In this document: positions 19,366 to 28,587 of the stretch, in pieces
Layout of the letters: each line of letters begins with the position of its first letter
Position numbering within the stretch: the first letter of the stretch is position 1
Assembly: GCA_024226935.1 (NCBI GenBank)
Contig: JAAELK010000397.1
Span: forward strand, 1-46,593
DNA: 46,593 nucleotides
Reading direction: 5' to 3'
Origin: Desulfobacteraceae bacterium
Lineage (GTDB): Bacteria; Desulfobacterota; Desulfobacteria; Desulfobacterales; Desulfobacteraceae
Program-made: the position numbers and the translations under genes
The notes under the pieces: generated by a model
Told to the model about the DNA's origin: nothing
The model's database searches: none
Seen by the model: only the letters and a program-made list of their open reading frames with translations

Positions 19366-19368
19366 ACT

Positions 19369-19992
19369 TTAGGACTCCTTTGAAGCATCCTCAGGTTCTT
19401 TTTCCAATTCGCTTCTGTCGACAACAACCCTGTCAACAATACCGTATTCCAAAGCTTCGGCTCCTGACATGAAAAAATCTCTTTCCGTATCAGCGGCAAC
19501 TTTTTCAACAGTCTGATGGGTATGAGTCGATAAAATATCATTCAGATTAGCCTTCATTCTCAATATTTCGTTGGCTTGAATCTGTATATCCGTTGCCTGG
19601 CCCTGGGCTCCTCCCAGGGGCTGGTGAATCATTATTCTGGAGTTGGGCAAGGCAAAGCGCTTAGCCTGGGCTCCCGCAGCTAAAAGCAAGGCTCCCATAC
19701 TGGCAGCTTGCCCAATACAGACAGTAGAAACATCTGGTTTAATATATTGCATGGTATCATAGATTGCCATGCCAGCTGTCACCACTCCTCCCGGAGAATT
19801 TATATAAAAGCTGATATCTTTTTCAGGATCTTCTGATTCCAAAAATAAAAGCTGGGCAACAATAACATTGGCAACCTCATTGTCTACAGCAGATCCCAAA
19901 AATACAATTCTGTCTTTTAGCAGACGAGAATAAATATCATAGGCACGCTCTCCCCTGTTGCTTTGTTCAACAACCATTGGAATTAGAGGCAC
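19369..19992 (-). CDS. clpP: ATP-dependent Clp protease, proteolytic subunit
   Basis: ClpP (207 aa) forms the tetradecameric serine peptidase chamber. The catalytic Ser sits in [14 protein letters not shown] and the His in [15 protein letters not shown]; the Asp lies in the C-terminal part. The strand [14 protein letters not shown] is typical. Translation starts at GTG with AAAGGAG 7 bp upstream. It stands between tig and clpX in the usual order. Confidence 0.97.
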   Translation of the reverse strand: MPLIPMVVEQSNRGERAYDIYSRLLKDRIVFLGSAVDNEVANVIVAQLLFLESEDPEKDISFYINSPGGVVTAGMAIYDTMQYIKPDVSTVCIGQAASMGALLLAAGAQAKRFALPNSRIMIHQPLGGAQGQATDIQIQANEILRMKANLNDILSTHTHQTVEKVAADTERDFFMSGAEALEYGIVDRVVVDRSELEKEPEDASKES

Positions 19993-20049
19993 AATTCAAC
20001 TCCTTTAATTATCTCATTTTCATATTCAGTGCTAACAACACCAGGATGA

Positions 20050-21405
20050 CTAAGATTCAATTTGCTCAGACGCATTTTCATCTTTTTTTACAGGGTTTTC
20101 CTCAACAGTTTTAGGTTCCACTTCCAAAACACTACCTTTTTCTATTATAAGATCGATAGCCTTTTTTTCAAGCTGGGTATGGGTATAATACTCCAGTTGT
20201 TTGGGATCCATTTTAAAATAATTTTTGATGGCATCCACGGGAGCATTCATCCCAAGAGCCATCTCTTCAAAACTTTTATCCAGCTCTTCTTCACTCAGCT
20301 CAAGGGATTCCTGGGTGATTACCTTATCCAGAATCAAATGTCTTCTAGCCTGTTTTTCCGCAACATCCCGATACTGGGTTTTCAAAACTTCACGACTCAA
20401 GCCCGCATCTTCGAGACTGGTATTATTTTGAGCATAGGCCTGTTCAGCTTCAGCAATAATACCGTTGAGCTCCCCTTCAACCATGGCATCGGGCATTTCA
20501 AATTCATATTTTTCAAGCAGATGTACAAATACCTGCTCGCTCATTTCATGTTTCACCCGCTGGATATAACCTTTTTCAAGGTTTTCCCGAATGGAAGCCT
20601 TAACCTCATCAAGGGTTTCAAATTTACCAAGATCCTTTACAAGCTCATCGTTGGCTTCGGGAAGAACCTCTTCCTGAATTTCTTTCAGAGTAACCTTATA
20701 GAGAATGGTTTGTCCTTTAAGAACTTCATCCTGAAAATCATCTGCATAGACAACTTCAATCTCAAGATCCTGAACTGGAATAACACCAACCAGTTTTTCT
20801 GAGAACTCTTTGGGCAAAGCACCCTGGCCGATACCCATTACATAATTTTCAATCTTTGGTGTTCCGGAAAAGGCTTCCCCATTTAAAAACCCTTCATAAT
20901 CAATCAGAACAAAATCGGTCTCTTTAACAGGACGTTGTTCCGTAACCGTCTCTTTTTTAGCCATGGTCTTTTGAATCATATAGATCTGACTTTCAATCTC
21001 GGCATCGGAAACTTCATATTTGGTCTTTTCAAGGGCAATCCCCTCAAACTCGATATCATCAAGTTCAGGCTTTATTTCCACCGTAATCTCAAACACGTAG
21101 GCTTCATCAGGATTCAATTCCGGCGGATCCATCTGGGGCCCACCCACAATACTCAATTTATGTTCCTGAATGGTTTCCACAAAAGAATTCTGAATCAGAC
21201 GGGGTCCAACATCAGCATGAACATCTTTGGCAAATCTATTTTCAAGAACCTTTCTCGGAATCTTTCCCTTTCTAAATCCTTTTACATCTGCCTTTTTTTT
21301 CAATTCATTATAGGCTTTGTTGAGTTCTTTTGCGACTGTTTCCTTTGGGATTTCAAAAGAGAGCACTTTTTTTACACTGCTCTTATCTTCAATTTTTACC
21401 TGCAT
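20050..21405 (-). CDS. tig: Trigger factor (ribosome-associated chaperone)
   Basis: Trigger factor (451 aa) binds the ribosome exit tunnel and assists folding of nascent chains. The N-terminal domain has the signature GFRKGKIPRKVLENRF (about residues 40-55). The FKBP-type peptidyl-prolyl isomerase domain follows (about 150-240, ETDFVLIDYEGFLNGEAF), then the helical C-terminal chaperone domain. The length is slightly above the usual 430-440 because of a charged, acidic tail. It leads the tig-clpP-clpX-lon operon. Upstream (21406-21708) only AT-rich DNA with a 10-bp palindrome ATTGTACAAT was seen. Stop is TAG. Confidence 0.95.
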   Translation of the reverse strand: MQVKIEDKSSVKKVLSFEIPKETVAKELNKAYNELKKKADVKGFRKGKIPRKVLENRFAKDVHADVGPRLIQNSFVETIQEHKLSIVGGPQMDPPELNPDEAYVFEITVEIKPELDDIEFEGIALEKTKYEVSDAEIESQIYMIQKTMAKKETVTEQRPVKETDFVLIDYEGFLNGEAFSGTPKIENYVMGIGQGALPKEFSEKLVGVIPVQDLEIEVVYADDFQDEVLKGQTILYKVTLKEIQEEVLPEANDELVKDLGKFETLDEVKASIRENLEKGYIQRVKHEMSEQVFVHLLEKYEFEMPDAMVEGELNGIIAEAEQAYAQNNTSLEDAGLSREVLKTQYRDVAEKQARRHLILDKVITQESLELSEEELDKSFEEMALGMNAPVDAIKNYFKMDPKQLEYYTHTQLEKKAIDLIIEKGSVLEVEPKTVEENPVKKDENASEQIES

Positions 21406-21708
21406 GTTTCCGTCCTGTTTATAATGATAAAAAATTTTGAACTATTTATTAACAATTCTTAAAAAAAAGTATGTCATAACAATTACCATTGTACAATATA
21501 CATAATATACACAAAGTCTACTAAGATAACGATTAAAAATAAAGGTGTCAAGAAAATTGACCAAAGAAATTCTTTAGCTTACATTTACCGCCGCACTCCT
21601 AAGCCCCCACCACCTTTTACATGCCAGATGCAACAAAATAAAAACCACTACACCGCCGTGGCTGCCCGAAACATATTTCAAAAAAACTCACCGAAATTTT
21701 TAAATGTC

Positions 21709-21737
21709 TTGATTTTTATAACCAGGGGTGGTATTAA
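21709..21737 (+). promoter_or_regulatory. Putative tRNA-Pro promoter
   Basis: TTGATT (21709-21714), 17 bp, TATTAA (21732-21737), ending 18 bp before the tRNA 5' end. Confidence 0.5.
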
Positions 21738-21755
21738 CCATCTTCGTTTGACTGG

Positions 21756-21832
<77 letters not shown>

Positions 21833-22006
21833 TATTTCAATTTTCCAACCTAATGCATAATCAACCTTTGTGTTTTTTTTGTTTTTAAACCCATAAAATT
21901 ATTTGTATGTTTTGCCGACTTGACCTATTATGGACTAAGATCGTCATGTTATGGACTAAGATAGCCATGCCTGAAATTTTGATTTTAAACACAAACAAGG
22001 GCTACA

Positions 22007-22423
22007 ATGGTATTTTTCACATCCATACTCATTATGTATATTCTCTACTATTTACAGGCGGAGGGTTTTATCTACGTTACCATTATTGCCCTGGCCGGAG
22101 AATTAATTAATATTTTCATGACCCACACATTAACAAGATCAGTTGAAACAAGACTCAACACTCAACACAAACGGCAAGTCGATGGCTTTATGAAACAATT
22201 AAAAGCCAAGAAAAAAACCATCCAGGAGCTTGAAAAAATTCAAGATGACTCTGTCACAGCGATATACAAAGCCAACATGAAAATAACCCAATTGGAAAAA
22301 GAACTGGCCCAGATAAAAGAAACAGATTCAGCCAACGAATTTTCAAGCAGGTCCAAGGAACAAACAAAGAAGCCAGAAGAATTTATTGATCTTCCGGATG
22401 GTTCAAACAGAAATTCTTCCTGA
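22007..22423 (+). CDS. Small membrane-anchored coiled-coil protein, unknown function
   Basis: The 138-aa product begins with one or two hydrophobic segments (about residues 2-15 and 21-38). A long charged helical stretch (about 50-112) follows, rich in Lys, Glu and Gln with heptad-like spacing, as in a coiled coil. The C-terminus is polar. A weak AAGGG lies 8 bp before the ATG. No family was recognised. An overlapping frame starting at 21907 is less plausible. It converges on the lipoprotein/STAS operon, with only 23 bp between stops. A structural or scaffolding role is conceivable, but nothing in the sequence proves it. Confidence 0.5.
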   Translation: MVFFTSILIMYILYYLQAEGFIYVTIIALAGELINIFMTHTLTRSVETRLNTQHKRQVDGFMKQLKAKKKTIQELEKIQDDSVTAIYKANMKITQLEKELAQIKETDSANEFSSRSKEQTKKPEEFIDLPDGSNRNSS

Positions 22424-22446
22424 ACACCCTCCGACACGACAACAAA

Positions 22447-22809
22447 TTATTCTTTGATAATTTTAATTTTAACGATCTGACCTTCTTTATTAAGATAGGC
22501 GATGCCTTTTGCAAGCGCCATGTGGGAAGAAGAATCCACAACCTCAATCTGTCTTTCATAGAGAACAACAGAAGATATCTCCCCCCTTTTTTTCAGCCCA
22601 TCAATGAGGGTATCATCTTCTGGGGCATCTTTTGACTCCTGTTTTCCAACAACCTTTTTCCTAGCATTTTCATCGGAAATATTCCGACGGACTTCATTTC
22701 TATCGCTCACCATCTCCGACAATCCGGAGAACTCATCTTTTTTATCATCACAGCCCGACAGCATCAACACACTAAAAAGCAAACACCATAAGATCTTTCC
22801 TGATTTCAT
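22447..22809 (-). CDS. Putative lipoprotein, unknown function
   Basis: The 120-aa protein has a lipoprotein signal: a basic start, a hydrophobic core and the lipobox LSGC (Cys20), followed by acidic DDKKDE. Asp directly after the Cys would, by the enterobacterial rule, favour retention in the inner membrane. The mature part is charged, with a short hydrophobic beta-like tail (MALAKGIAYLNKEGQIVKIKII). No family was recognised. It begins 11 bp after the STAS gene, so the two are probably one operon. Confidence 0.6.
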   Translation of the reverse strand: MKSGKILWCLLFSVLMLSGCDDKKDEFSGLSEMVSDRNEVRRNISDENARKKVVGKQESKDAPEDDTLIDGLKKRGEISSVVLYERQIEVVDSSSHMALAKGIAYLNKEGQIVKIKIIKE

Positions 22810-22820
22810 TGATCTTGCCC

Positions 22821-23129
22821 CTATCCCACTCCCTCAACGGTAAACCGCCGATTCAGTCTCATTGTAGTAAAAAGGCCATAGACATCCTTTGTCACATTAA
22901 TTACTTTCAGTTTCCGGTCAGCCTGGTTCAATGTATTATGGGCGGCAAGAATAACACCAATCCCGACGGAATCAACCATTTGAACCCCATCCAGGTCAAT
23001 GACAATTACGCCGTCCGATGAATTAATAGCCGACAAAAGCTCTTCCTTAAAGGTTTCTGCCATGGAAGCAACAACATCTACACCCGGCCGGATAATAGTC
23101 TGATCTGCCTCTTTCACTATTTCGCTCAT
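22821..23129 (-). CDS. STAS-domain protein (anti-anti-sigma factor-like)
   Basis: This 102-aa single STAS domain resembles SpoIIAA-type anti-sigma factor antagonists. The phosphorylatable serine lies in MVDSVGIGVILAAHNTL (about residues 51-67), in the usual place at the start of helix 2. The preceding strand VIVIDLDGV is also typical. Such proteins usually switch partners with a serine kinase/anti-sigma factor. No kinase or phosphatase gene is in the window, so the partner must be encoded elsewhere. The palindrome at 23239-23266 lies on its likely promoter. Stop is TAG. Confidence 0.85.
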   Translation of the reverse strand: MSEIVKEADQTIIRPGVDVVASMAETFKEELLSAINSSDGVIVIDLDGVQMVDSVGIGVILAAHNTLNQADRKLKVINVTKDVYGLFTTMRLNRRFTVEGVG

Positions 23130-23227
23130 ATAATTCTCCTAATCTTTACGTTAAGAAACATGCCCGCAAACCGGACCTAATGATGTAAAACAGCCAGCAA
23201 AAAAACCATACTTATTCGATATATGTC

Positions 23228-23266
23228 ATATTATCGCAAAATTATTGTTTGTACAAACAATAATTT
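23228..23266 (-). promoter_or_regulatory. Promoter with 28-bp perfect palindromic operator for the STAS operon
   Basis: Positions 23239-23266 form a perfect palindrome without a spacer (half-site ATTATTGTTTGT). On the minus strand its centre supplies a -35 box TTGTAC (23251-23256), followed after 17 bp by TAATAT (23228-23233). The STAS start codon is about 100 bp downstream. A dimeric repressor bound here would cover the -35, so this is a candidate operator; the regulator is unknown. Confidence 0.6.
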
Positions 23267-23301
23267 CATCTCAATAAAAAGATTGATTATGATAATTAGG
23301 C

Positions 23302-23330
23302 TTGAAAAAAAAACAAAAAGCCTTTATATA
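23302..23330 (+). promoter_or_regulatory. Promoter of the SRP RNA gene
   Basis: TTGAAA (23302-23307), 17 bp, TATATA (23325-23330). A start about 7-10 bp downstream would coincide with the first base of the outer helix at 23340. Confidence 0.7.
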
Positions 23331-23339
23331 TATTTCCTT

Positions 23340-23497
23340 CCGGCTGTGCAGGCCGGATCGGATTATTCTGATCGGTCGCCTCGTAACAGAAGGCCATGAA
23401 CCTCGTCAGATCCGGAAGGAAGCAGCGATAAGTGATTTCTTCTGTGTCGTGGATCGATCCCGGTCATGCAATTTTCCTTTATCCACCTGCCAGCCGG
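23340..23497 (+). ncRNA. ffs: Signal recognition particle RNA (4.5S type)
   Basis: The universally conserved apical domain is present: GTCAGATCCGGAAGGAAGCA (23405-23424) differs by one base from the E. coli sequence. Flanking segments pair as expected (ACAGAAG with CTTCTGT; CCGGATCG with CGATCCCGG). An outer helix joins CCGGCTGTGCAGG (23340-23352) with CCTGCCAGCCGG (23486-23497), directly before a T-rich tract. It either closes the RNA or acts as part of its terminator, so the mature ends may be shorter (about 23347-23470). The RNA scaffolds Ffh for co-translational targeting of membrane proteins. Confidence 0.9.
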
Positions 23498-23633
23498 ATC
23501 TTTTCTTTTCCCATCCTCTCCATACTTTTATAGCTTGACATGCTTTTAAACAGACTTATTTTTCAGCCATAATTTATGATTTATTAACCATTTAACGCTT
23601 ATGTATTAGAAATTTTGGAGCTGGAGAAAACAT

Positions 23634-24221
23634 TTGGTACTAAAAGAAAAAAACAAAACAACGACGGCGAAGCAAGAAGATTCTCCCAAAAAAAATGCCC
23701 CAAAGGAAAAAAACAAGACAACTTCCGATAAGGGGAAGAAAAAAAAGGATGAGCTTCAAGAGCTCAAAGAGCAACTCGCTTCTGAAAAAGACCGCACACT
23801 AAGACTTTCAGCTGAGTTTGAAAATTATAAGAAACGCACACAAAGAGAGATCAATGACTTTAAAAAATTTGCCAATGAATCAATTTTCAGGCAGTTTCTC
23901 TCGGTTGTGGACAACCTTGAACGGGCAATTGATGCCACCCAGGAAGATTCAAAAGAATCGGGACTTTTTGAAGGGGTACAGCTGACGCATAAGGACATCA
24001 TTAAAATTTTTGAAACATTTAATGTAAAACCTGTGAAAGCTGCAAATCAACCCTTTGATCCAAACTTTCACCAGGCAGTAACCCAGGAAGAAACCGATGA
24101 ATTTCCTGATAACACGGTCACAACGGTACTTCAAAAAGGATATCTCCTTCACGACAGGCTGATCAGACCGGCGATGGTTGTTGTTTCAAAAAAAATAAAC
24201 AAAGAAAATAAAGAAAATTAA
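23634..24221 (+). CDS. grpE: Nucleotide exchange factor GrpE
   Basis: GrpE (195 aa) releases ADP from DnaK. A low-complexity Lys/Thr-rich head (residues 1-35) precedes the long dimerisation helix (about 38-90, with RLSAEFENYKKRTQRE). The C-terminal beta domain contains PFDPNFHQAV and the closing LIRPAMVVVSKK. Start chosen: TTG with GGAG about 8 bp upstream. It is followed 21 bp later by dnaK. No hrcA, dnaJ or CIRCE element is present; a TTGACA at 23535 may belong to the promoter, but no good -10 was found. Confidence 0.95.
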   Translation: MVLKEKNKTTTAKQEDSPKKNAPKEKNKTTSDKGKKKKDELQELKEQLASEKDRTLRLSAEFENYKKRTQREINDFKKFANESIFRQFLSVVDNLERAIDATQEDSKESGLFEGVQLTHKDIIKIFETFNVKPVKAANQPFDPNFHQAVTQEETDEFPDNTVTTVLQKGYLLHDRLIRPAMVVVSKKINKENKEN

Positions 24222-24242
24222 AAATATCTTGGAGGATATGTT

Positions 24243-26159
24243 ATGGGTAAAATTATTGGAATAGATTTAGGTACAACCAACTCCTGTGTAGCAGTTATGG
24301 AAGCAGGTGGAGAAGTAAAAATTATCACCAATGCCGAAGGCGGCAGAACCACGCCATCCATTGTGGCATTGACCGAAGGGGGAGAACGAATTGTAGGCCA
24401 GGCTGCTAAACGCCAGGCGGTCACCAATCCTGAAAACACCATATTTGGCGTCAAACGGCTCGTCGGAAGAAAATTCGATTCAAAAGAAATTCAAACGGAT
24501 ATCCCCAATCTTCCCTATAAGATTGAGGCAGCCTCCAACGGAGACACCCGAATTAGTCTAAGGGGAAAACAACACAGTCCTGCTGAAATTTCGTCCTTCA
24601 TTCTGGGCAACATAAAAAAGACAGCCGAGGACTATCTGGGAGAAGCAGTAACAGAAGCTGTTATCACAGTACCCGCCTATTTTAATGACAGCCAGAGACA
24701 AGCCACCAAGGATGCCGGAAAAATTGCGGGTCTTACGGTAAAACGTATCATCAACGAACCCACTGCAGCATCTCTTGCCTATGGCCTTGACAAAAAAGGG
24801 GAAGAAAAAATTGCTGTTTTCGATCTGGGCGGCGGCACCTTTGACGTATCTGTCCTTGAAATCGGTGACGGTGTTTTTGAAGTAAAATCAACCTCCGGTG
24901 ATACCCACCTGGGAGGAGAAGATTTTGACTTAAGAATCATTGAATACATCGCAAGCGAATTTAAAAAAGACCAGGGAATTGATGTTCGTGGTGATAAAAT
25001 GGCTCTCCAGCGGCTCAAGGAAGCGGCAGAAAAAGCAAAAATGGAATTGTCCACCGCCACTGAAACCCACATCAATCTACCGTTCATCACGGCCGATGCC
25101 ACAGGCCCCAAACATCTGGATGTCAAACTTACCAGAGCTAAACTGGAATCTTTGGTTGCCGATCTTCTGGACAACCTTGAAAAACCATGCAGAACAGCCC
25201 TGAAAGAGGCCAATCTTGGTGCCGGCGGCGTGGATGAAGTGGTGTTGGTAGGTGGCATGACCCGTATGCCAGCAGTACAGGCGCGAGTAGAAAAGATATT
25301 CGGCCAAAAACCCCACAAGGGTGTAAATCCAGATGAAGTAGTTGCCATGGGCGCTGCCGTACAGGCCGGTGTTCTCCAGGGAGATGTCAATGATGTCCTG
25401 CTCCTGGATGTTACCCCGCTCTCCCTTGGGATTGAAACCCTTGGCGGTGTTATGACCAAACTTATTGAAAAAAATACCACCATCCCAACCAAAAAAAGCC
25501 AGGTATTTTCCACAGCAGCCGATAACCAGCCCGCAGTATCCATCCATGTTCTCCAGGGAGAAAGAGAGATCGCAACCGGAAACAAAACCCTGGGACAGTT
25601 TGAATTGGCTGAAATCCCACCGGCACCTAGAGGAATTCCCCAGATCGAAGTTTCCTTTGACATCGATGCCAATGGTATTGTCCATGTAGCTGCAAAGGAC
25701 AAGGCAACAGGAAAGGAACAATCCATCCAGATCACGGCAGCCAGCGGTCTTTCCGAGGATGAGATCGATAAAATGGTCAAAGATGCTGAAATGCATGCCG
25801 ACGAAGACAAGAAAAGAAGAGAATTGGTAGACACCAGAAACCAAGCAGAAGGCCTTTGTGACCAGACAGAAAAAACATTAAAGGAGCATGGAGACAAGGT
25901 GGATGAGGAGACAAAAAAAGGGATTGAGTCTGCTCTGGAAGCATTAAAACAAGCCAAAGACTCAGAAGATGTCGAGGATATCAAAGGTAAAATTGAAGCC
26001 CTTTCCCAGGCCTCCCATAAACTTGCTGAAGTCATGTATCAGCAGGCAGCCCAGGACAACCCCGGCACAGCCGGTGCCGATGCACAAGCACAGGCCAAAC
26101 CTGCCGAGGATGATGATGTGGTGGATGCCGATTTTGAAGAGGTCAAAAAAGACAAATAA
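24243..26159 (+). CDS. dnaK: Chaperone protein DnaK (Hsp70)
   Basis: DnaK (638 aa) is the ATP-dependent Hsp70 chaperone. The nucleotide-binding domain begins [18 protein letters not shown] and carries [21 protein letters not shown] and [13 protein letters not shown]. The linker [15 protein letters not shown] leads into the substrate-binding domain, followed by an acidic tail ([14 protein letters not shown]), as in most bacterial DnaK. Length is standard. A 418-codon open frame on the opposite strand is a coding shadow. GGAGG lies 7-8 bp upstream of the ATG. Confidence 0.98.
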   Translation: MGKIIGIDLGTTNSCVAVMEAGGEVKIITNAEGGRTTPSIVALTEGGERIVGQAAKRQAVTNPENTIFGVKRLVGRKFDSKEIQTDIPNLPYKIEAASNGDTRISLRGKQHSPAEISSFILGNIKKTAEDYLGEAVTEAVITVPAYFNDSQRQATKDAGKIAGLTVKRIINEPTAASLAYGLDKKGEEKIAVFDLGGGTFDVSVLEIGDGVFEVKSTSGDTHLGGEDFDLRIIEYIASEFKKDQGIDVRGDKMALQRLKEAAEKAKMELSTATETHINLPFITADATGPKHLDVKLTRAKLESLVADLLDNLEKPCRTALKEANLGAGGVDEVVLVGGMTRMPAVQARVEKIFGQKPHKGVNPDEVVAMGAAVQAGVLQGDVNDVLLLDVTPLSLGIETLGGVMTKLIEKNTTIPTKKSQVFSTAADNQPAVSIHVLQGEREIATGNKTLGQFELAEIPPAPRGIPQIEVSFDIDANGIVHVAAKDKATGKEQSIQITAASGLSEDEIDKMVKDAEMHADEDKKRRELVDTRNQAEGLCDQTEKTLKEHGDKVDEETKKGIESALEALKQAKDSEDVEDIKGKIEALSQASHKLAEVMYQQAAQDNPGTAGADAQAQAKPAEDDDVVDADFEEVKKDK

Positions 26160-26183
26160 AAGGTTGTAAAACCTGTTGAATAT

Positions 26184-26222
26184 AATCCTGCCGTGGTCTA
26201 TAGTTACCCGGCAGGATTTTTT
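26184..26222 (+). terminator. Terminator after dnaK
   Basis: Stem AATCCTGCCG / CGGCAGGATT (26184-26193 and 26209-26218) ends in a T run. It shows that the ligase frame should not be extended upstream to 26193. Confidence 0.85.
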
Positions 26223-26252
26223 ATATTCACCACAAGGCTTTGCTATGCCCCC

Positions 26253-27857
26253 ATGATAATTACAGACATGATAATTACGGATATACTTGCACAAAACAAC
26301 ACACTCTATCCGGAAGAAACGGCCATTGTAGAGCGTATTCCCGCCAGGGGCATCAAAAAGCAGATGACCTGGAATAAGTTTTATAAAACTTCCTCCAGGT
26401 TTGCCCACGCCCTTAAAAATAAAGGTATCCAAAAAGGGGATAGAGTGATCCAGCTCATGACCAACTCCATTGAATGGCTCCCCCTGTATTTTGGTATTCT
26501 ATATACCGGTGCTTGGGCAGTCCCCTTAAACTTCCGGTTCGAATCCGATAAAATCCTGCTTTGCACCCAAACTGCGGAAGCCAAGGCCTTTATTTTCGGA
26601 GAAGAGTTTATCCAGCGGGTGGAAGAGATAAAACCAAAATTGGACAAATCTGTCACATTGTGGCTATTTTCAGGGCCCCGGAAGGCCTGTCCACCATGGG
26701 CCTGCCCAATTCAAAATTTTATCAATGATAAAACAGAAAATACCCCACCGGATATTGACCTTTCCATGGAAGATGAAGCAGGTCTGTATTTCACCTCCGG
26801 CACCACCGGCACCCCAAAGGCAGTTCTGCTCACCCATAAAAATCTATCCCATGCCTGCTATCTGGAAAACGCCCACCATGGCCAGACCCATGAAGACATT
26901 TTTCTATGCATCCCTCCCCTGTACCATACCGGGGCCAAAATGCACTGGATGGGCAGCTTTCTTGTGGGGGGAAAATGTGTTCTCCTCAATGGGGTCAAAC
27001 CAAAATGGATCATCGAAGCAGTATCGAAGGAAGCTTGTACCATTGCATGGCTGCTGGTACCCTGGGCCCATGACATCCTCATTGCCATCGATAACAAAGA
27101 GATTCAGCTTTCTGACTACAAACTAGACCAATGGCGCCTCATGCATGCAGGAGCCCAACCCATACCACCCAGCCTGATCAAAAACTGGAAAAAATATTTT
27201 CCCGGCCAGGCCTATGATACCAACTATGGTCTCACCGAATCCACAGGCCCTGGATGTGTCCATCTGGGAATGGGAAATGCGAACCGAATCGGCCCCATTG
27301 GATTGCCAGGACAGGGCTGGGAGGCCAAAATTGTGGACAAACAGGGAAATCATCTTTTTGCCAATGAATCGGGTGAACTGATCGTACGGGGCCCTGGAGT
27401 CATGAAAGAATATTATAAAAACCCGGAAGCTACCCAAAAAACCATCCGGAACGGCTGGCTCCATACGGGAGACATAGCCAGGTCAGACAAAGAGGGCTTT
27501 ATCTGGCTGGTGGACCGCAAAAAGGATATGATCATCTATGGAGGTGAAAATATCTTCCCGGTTGAAATTGAAAACTTTTTTCTCACCCATGCTAAAATAA
27601 AAGATATTGCGGTCATCGGCGTACCCGATGACCGTCTGGGAGAAATTCCCGCCGGGATCATCAGTGTTAAACCAGGAGCTATGATCAGTGAAAAAGAGAT
27701 CATGGATTTCCAGACTGCCCTGCCCCGGTACAAACAATTAAAACAGATTTTTTTCGGGGATGTGCCCCGAAACCCCACCGGAAAAATCGAAAAACCAAAA
27801 TTGAGAAGAATATATGCTGCAGACAAACGTAAAGATATTAATGAACTTCTTAAATAA
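26253..27857 (+). CDS. AMP-dependent acyl-CoA synthetase/ligase
   Basis: The protein (about 534 aa) belongs to the adenylate-forming ANL superfamily and activates a carboxylic acid, probably a fatty acid, to its CoA thioester. Motifs in order: YFTSGTTGTPKAVLLTHKNL (P-loop), NYGLTESTG (A5), GWLHTGDIA (A7), DRKKDMIIYGGENIFPVEIE (A8 hinge) and PRNPTGKIEK with the catalytic Lys. Two ATG codons (26253 and 26268) lie in a 15-bp direct repeat (ATGATAATTAC.GA.); no strong ribosome binding site distinguishes them. The acid substrate cannot be inferred. It shares direction with lolA and nadA but is cut off from dnaK by a terminator. Confidence 0.85.
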   Translation: MIITDMIITDILAQNNTLYPEETAIVERIPARGIKKQMTWNKFYKTSSRFAHALKNKGIQKGDRVIQLMTNSIEWLPLYFGILYTGAWAVPLNFRFESDKILLCTQTAEAKAFIFGEEFIQRVEEIKPKLDKSVTLWLFSGPRKACPPWACPIQNFINDKTENTPPDIDLSMEDEAGLYFTSGTTGTPKAVLLTHKNLSHACYLENAHHGQTHEDIFLCIPPLYHTGAKMHWMGSFLVGGKCVLLNGVKPKWIIEAVSKEACTIAWLLVPWAHDILIAIDNKEIQLSDYKLDQWRLMHAGAQPIPPSLIKNWKKYFPGQAYDTNYGLTESTGPGCVHLGMGNANRIGPIGLPGQGWEAKIVDKQGNHLFANESGELIVRGPGVMKEYYKNPEATQKTIRNGWLHTGDIARSDKEGFIWLVDRKKDMIIYGGENIFPVEIENFFLTHAKIKDIAVIGVPDDRLGEIPAGIISVKPGAMISEKEIMDFQTALPRYKQLKQIFFGDVPRNPTGKIEKPKLRRIYAADKRKDINELLK

Positions 27858-27885
27858 TAAGATCAAAAAAACAGGAGCGAAAAAT

Positions 27886-28566
27886 ATGATGCCCATAAGA
27901 TCCAAGAACATCAATTTCCTTTGCAGCCTTGTGCCACTATTATTGTTATCCGGCGCCCTTTTTATCTTCCCCCTTAAGGCGGCCCATGCAGATACCCTTG
28001 GAAATAAAACATTGACTGCCGTTGAAAAAAAATACACCGGCAAGGAATTCCAGGCTGATTTTATCCAGATCTCAAAATTAGCAGCCCTGGACATAACCGA
28101 GACTGCCTCGGGAAAAGTATGGTTCAGCCATCCTGGAAAAATGCGGTGGCTGTATCTGGAACCCCAACGCCATGAAATAATTACAGATGGCCAGAATCTG
28201 TGGATTTTTCGGCCCGATCAAAACCAGGTCATGAAAGGGGATGCCAAAAACTTTTTCAAAGCAGGAGCTGGTGGCGCTTTTTTATCAGACATCAGCCTGA
28301 TGAGAAAACACTTCACCATAGAACTCAAAAAGACAACTGCCGACTACCTGACATTTGTCTTAATGACCAAAGAAAAAAATCCGGATCTGGTTTCAATCCT
28401 CATACGGGTATCACGTAGCACCCATGAGATTCAACGGGTGACAACCCGGAATATCTATGGAGACACCACCTTATTTAAATTCACCAATATTCAGTTCAAA
28501 AAAATAGATGCTTCCACATTTGATTTCAAGACCCCTAAGGGAGCCAGTATTATTAAAATGGACTAA
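27886..28566 (+). CDS. lolA: Outer-membrane lipoprotein carrier protein LolA
   Basis: The 226-aa periplasmic carrier escorts lipoproteins from the LolCDE transporter to the outer membrane. Start chosen: ATG 27886, 8 bp after AGGAG; this gives a clean signal peptide (hydrophobic about residues 11-31, cleavage near AHA-D). LolA features include FQADFIQISKL (about residues 50-60), SGKVWFSHPGKMRWLYLEP, DGQNLWIFRPDQNQV and the final FDFKTPKGA. Length is slightly above the usual about 200. It follows the ligase closely and precedes nadA by 21 bp. Confidence 0.9.
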   Translation: MMPIRSKNINFLCSLVPLLLLSGALFIFPLKAAHADTLGNKTLTAVEKKYTGKEFQADFIQISKLAALDITETASGKVWFSHPGKMRWLYLEPQRHEIITDGQNLWIFRPDQNQVMKGDAKNFFKAGAGGAFLSDISLMRKHFTIELKKTTADYLTFVLMTKEKNPDLVSILIRVSRSTHEIQRVTTRNIYGDTTLFKFTNIQFKKIDASTFDFKTPKGASIIKMD

Positions 28567-28587
28567 TCTTAACAAGGAACCTATACA

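Noticed and set aside
21907-22110. 67-codon frame after tRNA-Pro
   Set aside because: It overlaps the better-supported 138-aa membrane protein in another frame and has no start signal.
23302-23538. 78-codon frame on the plus strand
   Set aside because: It covers the SRP RNA gene and its promoter, and the product has no protein-like character.
24779-26035. Long open frame of 418 codons on the strand opposite dnaK
   Set aside because: It is a codon-bias shadow: low-complexity Ser/Pro-rich product, no ribosome binding site, and fully inside a well-identified gene.
26193-26252. N-terminal extension of the acyl-CoA ligase to 26193
   Set aside because: The extension would begin inside the dnaK terminator stem and encodes residues not typical of the family.
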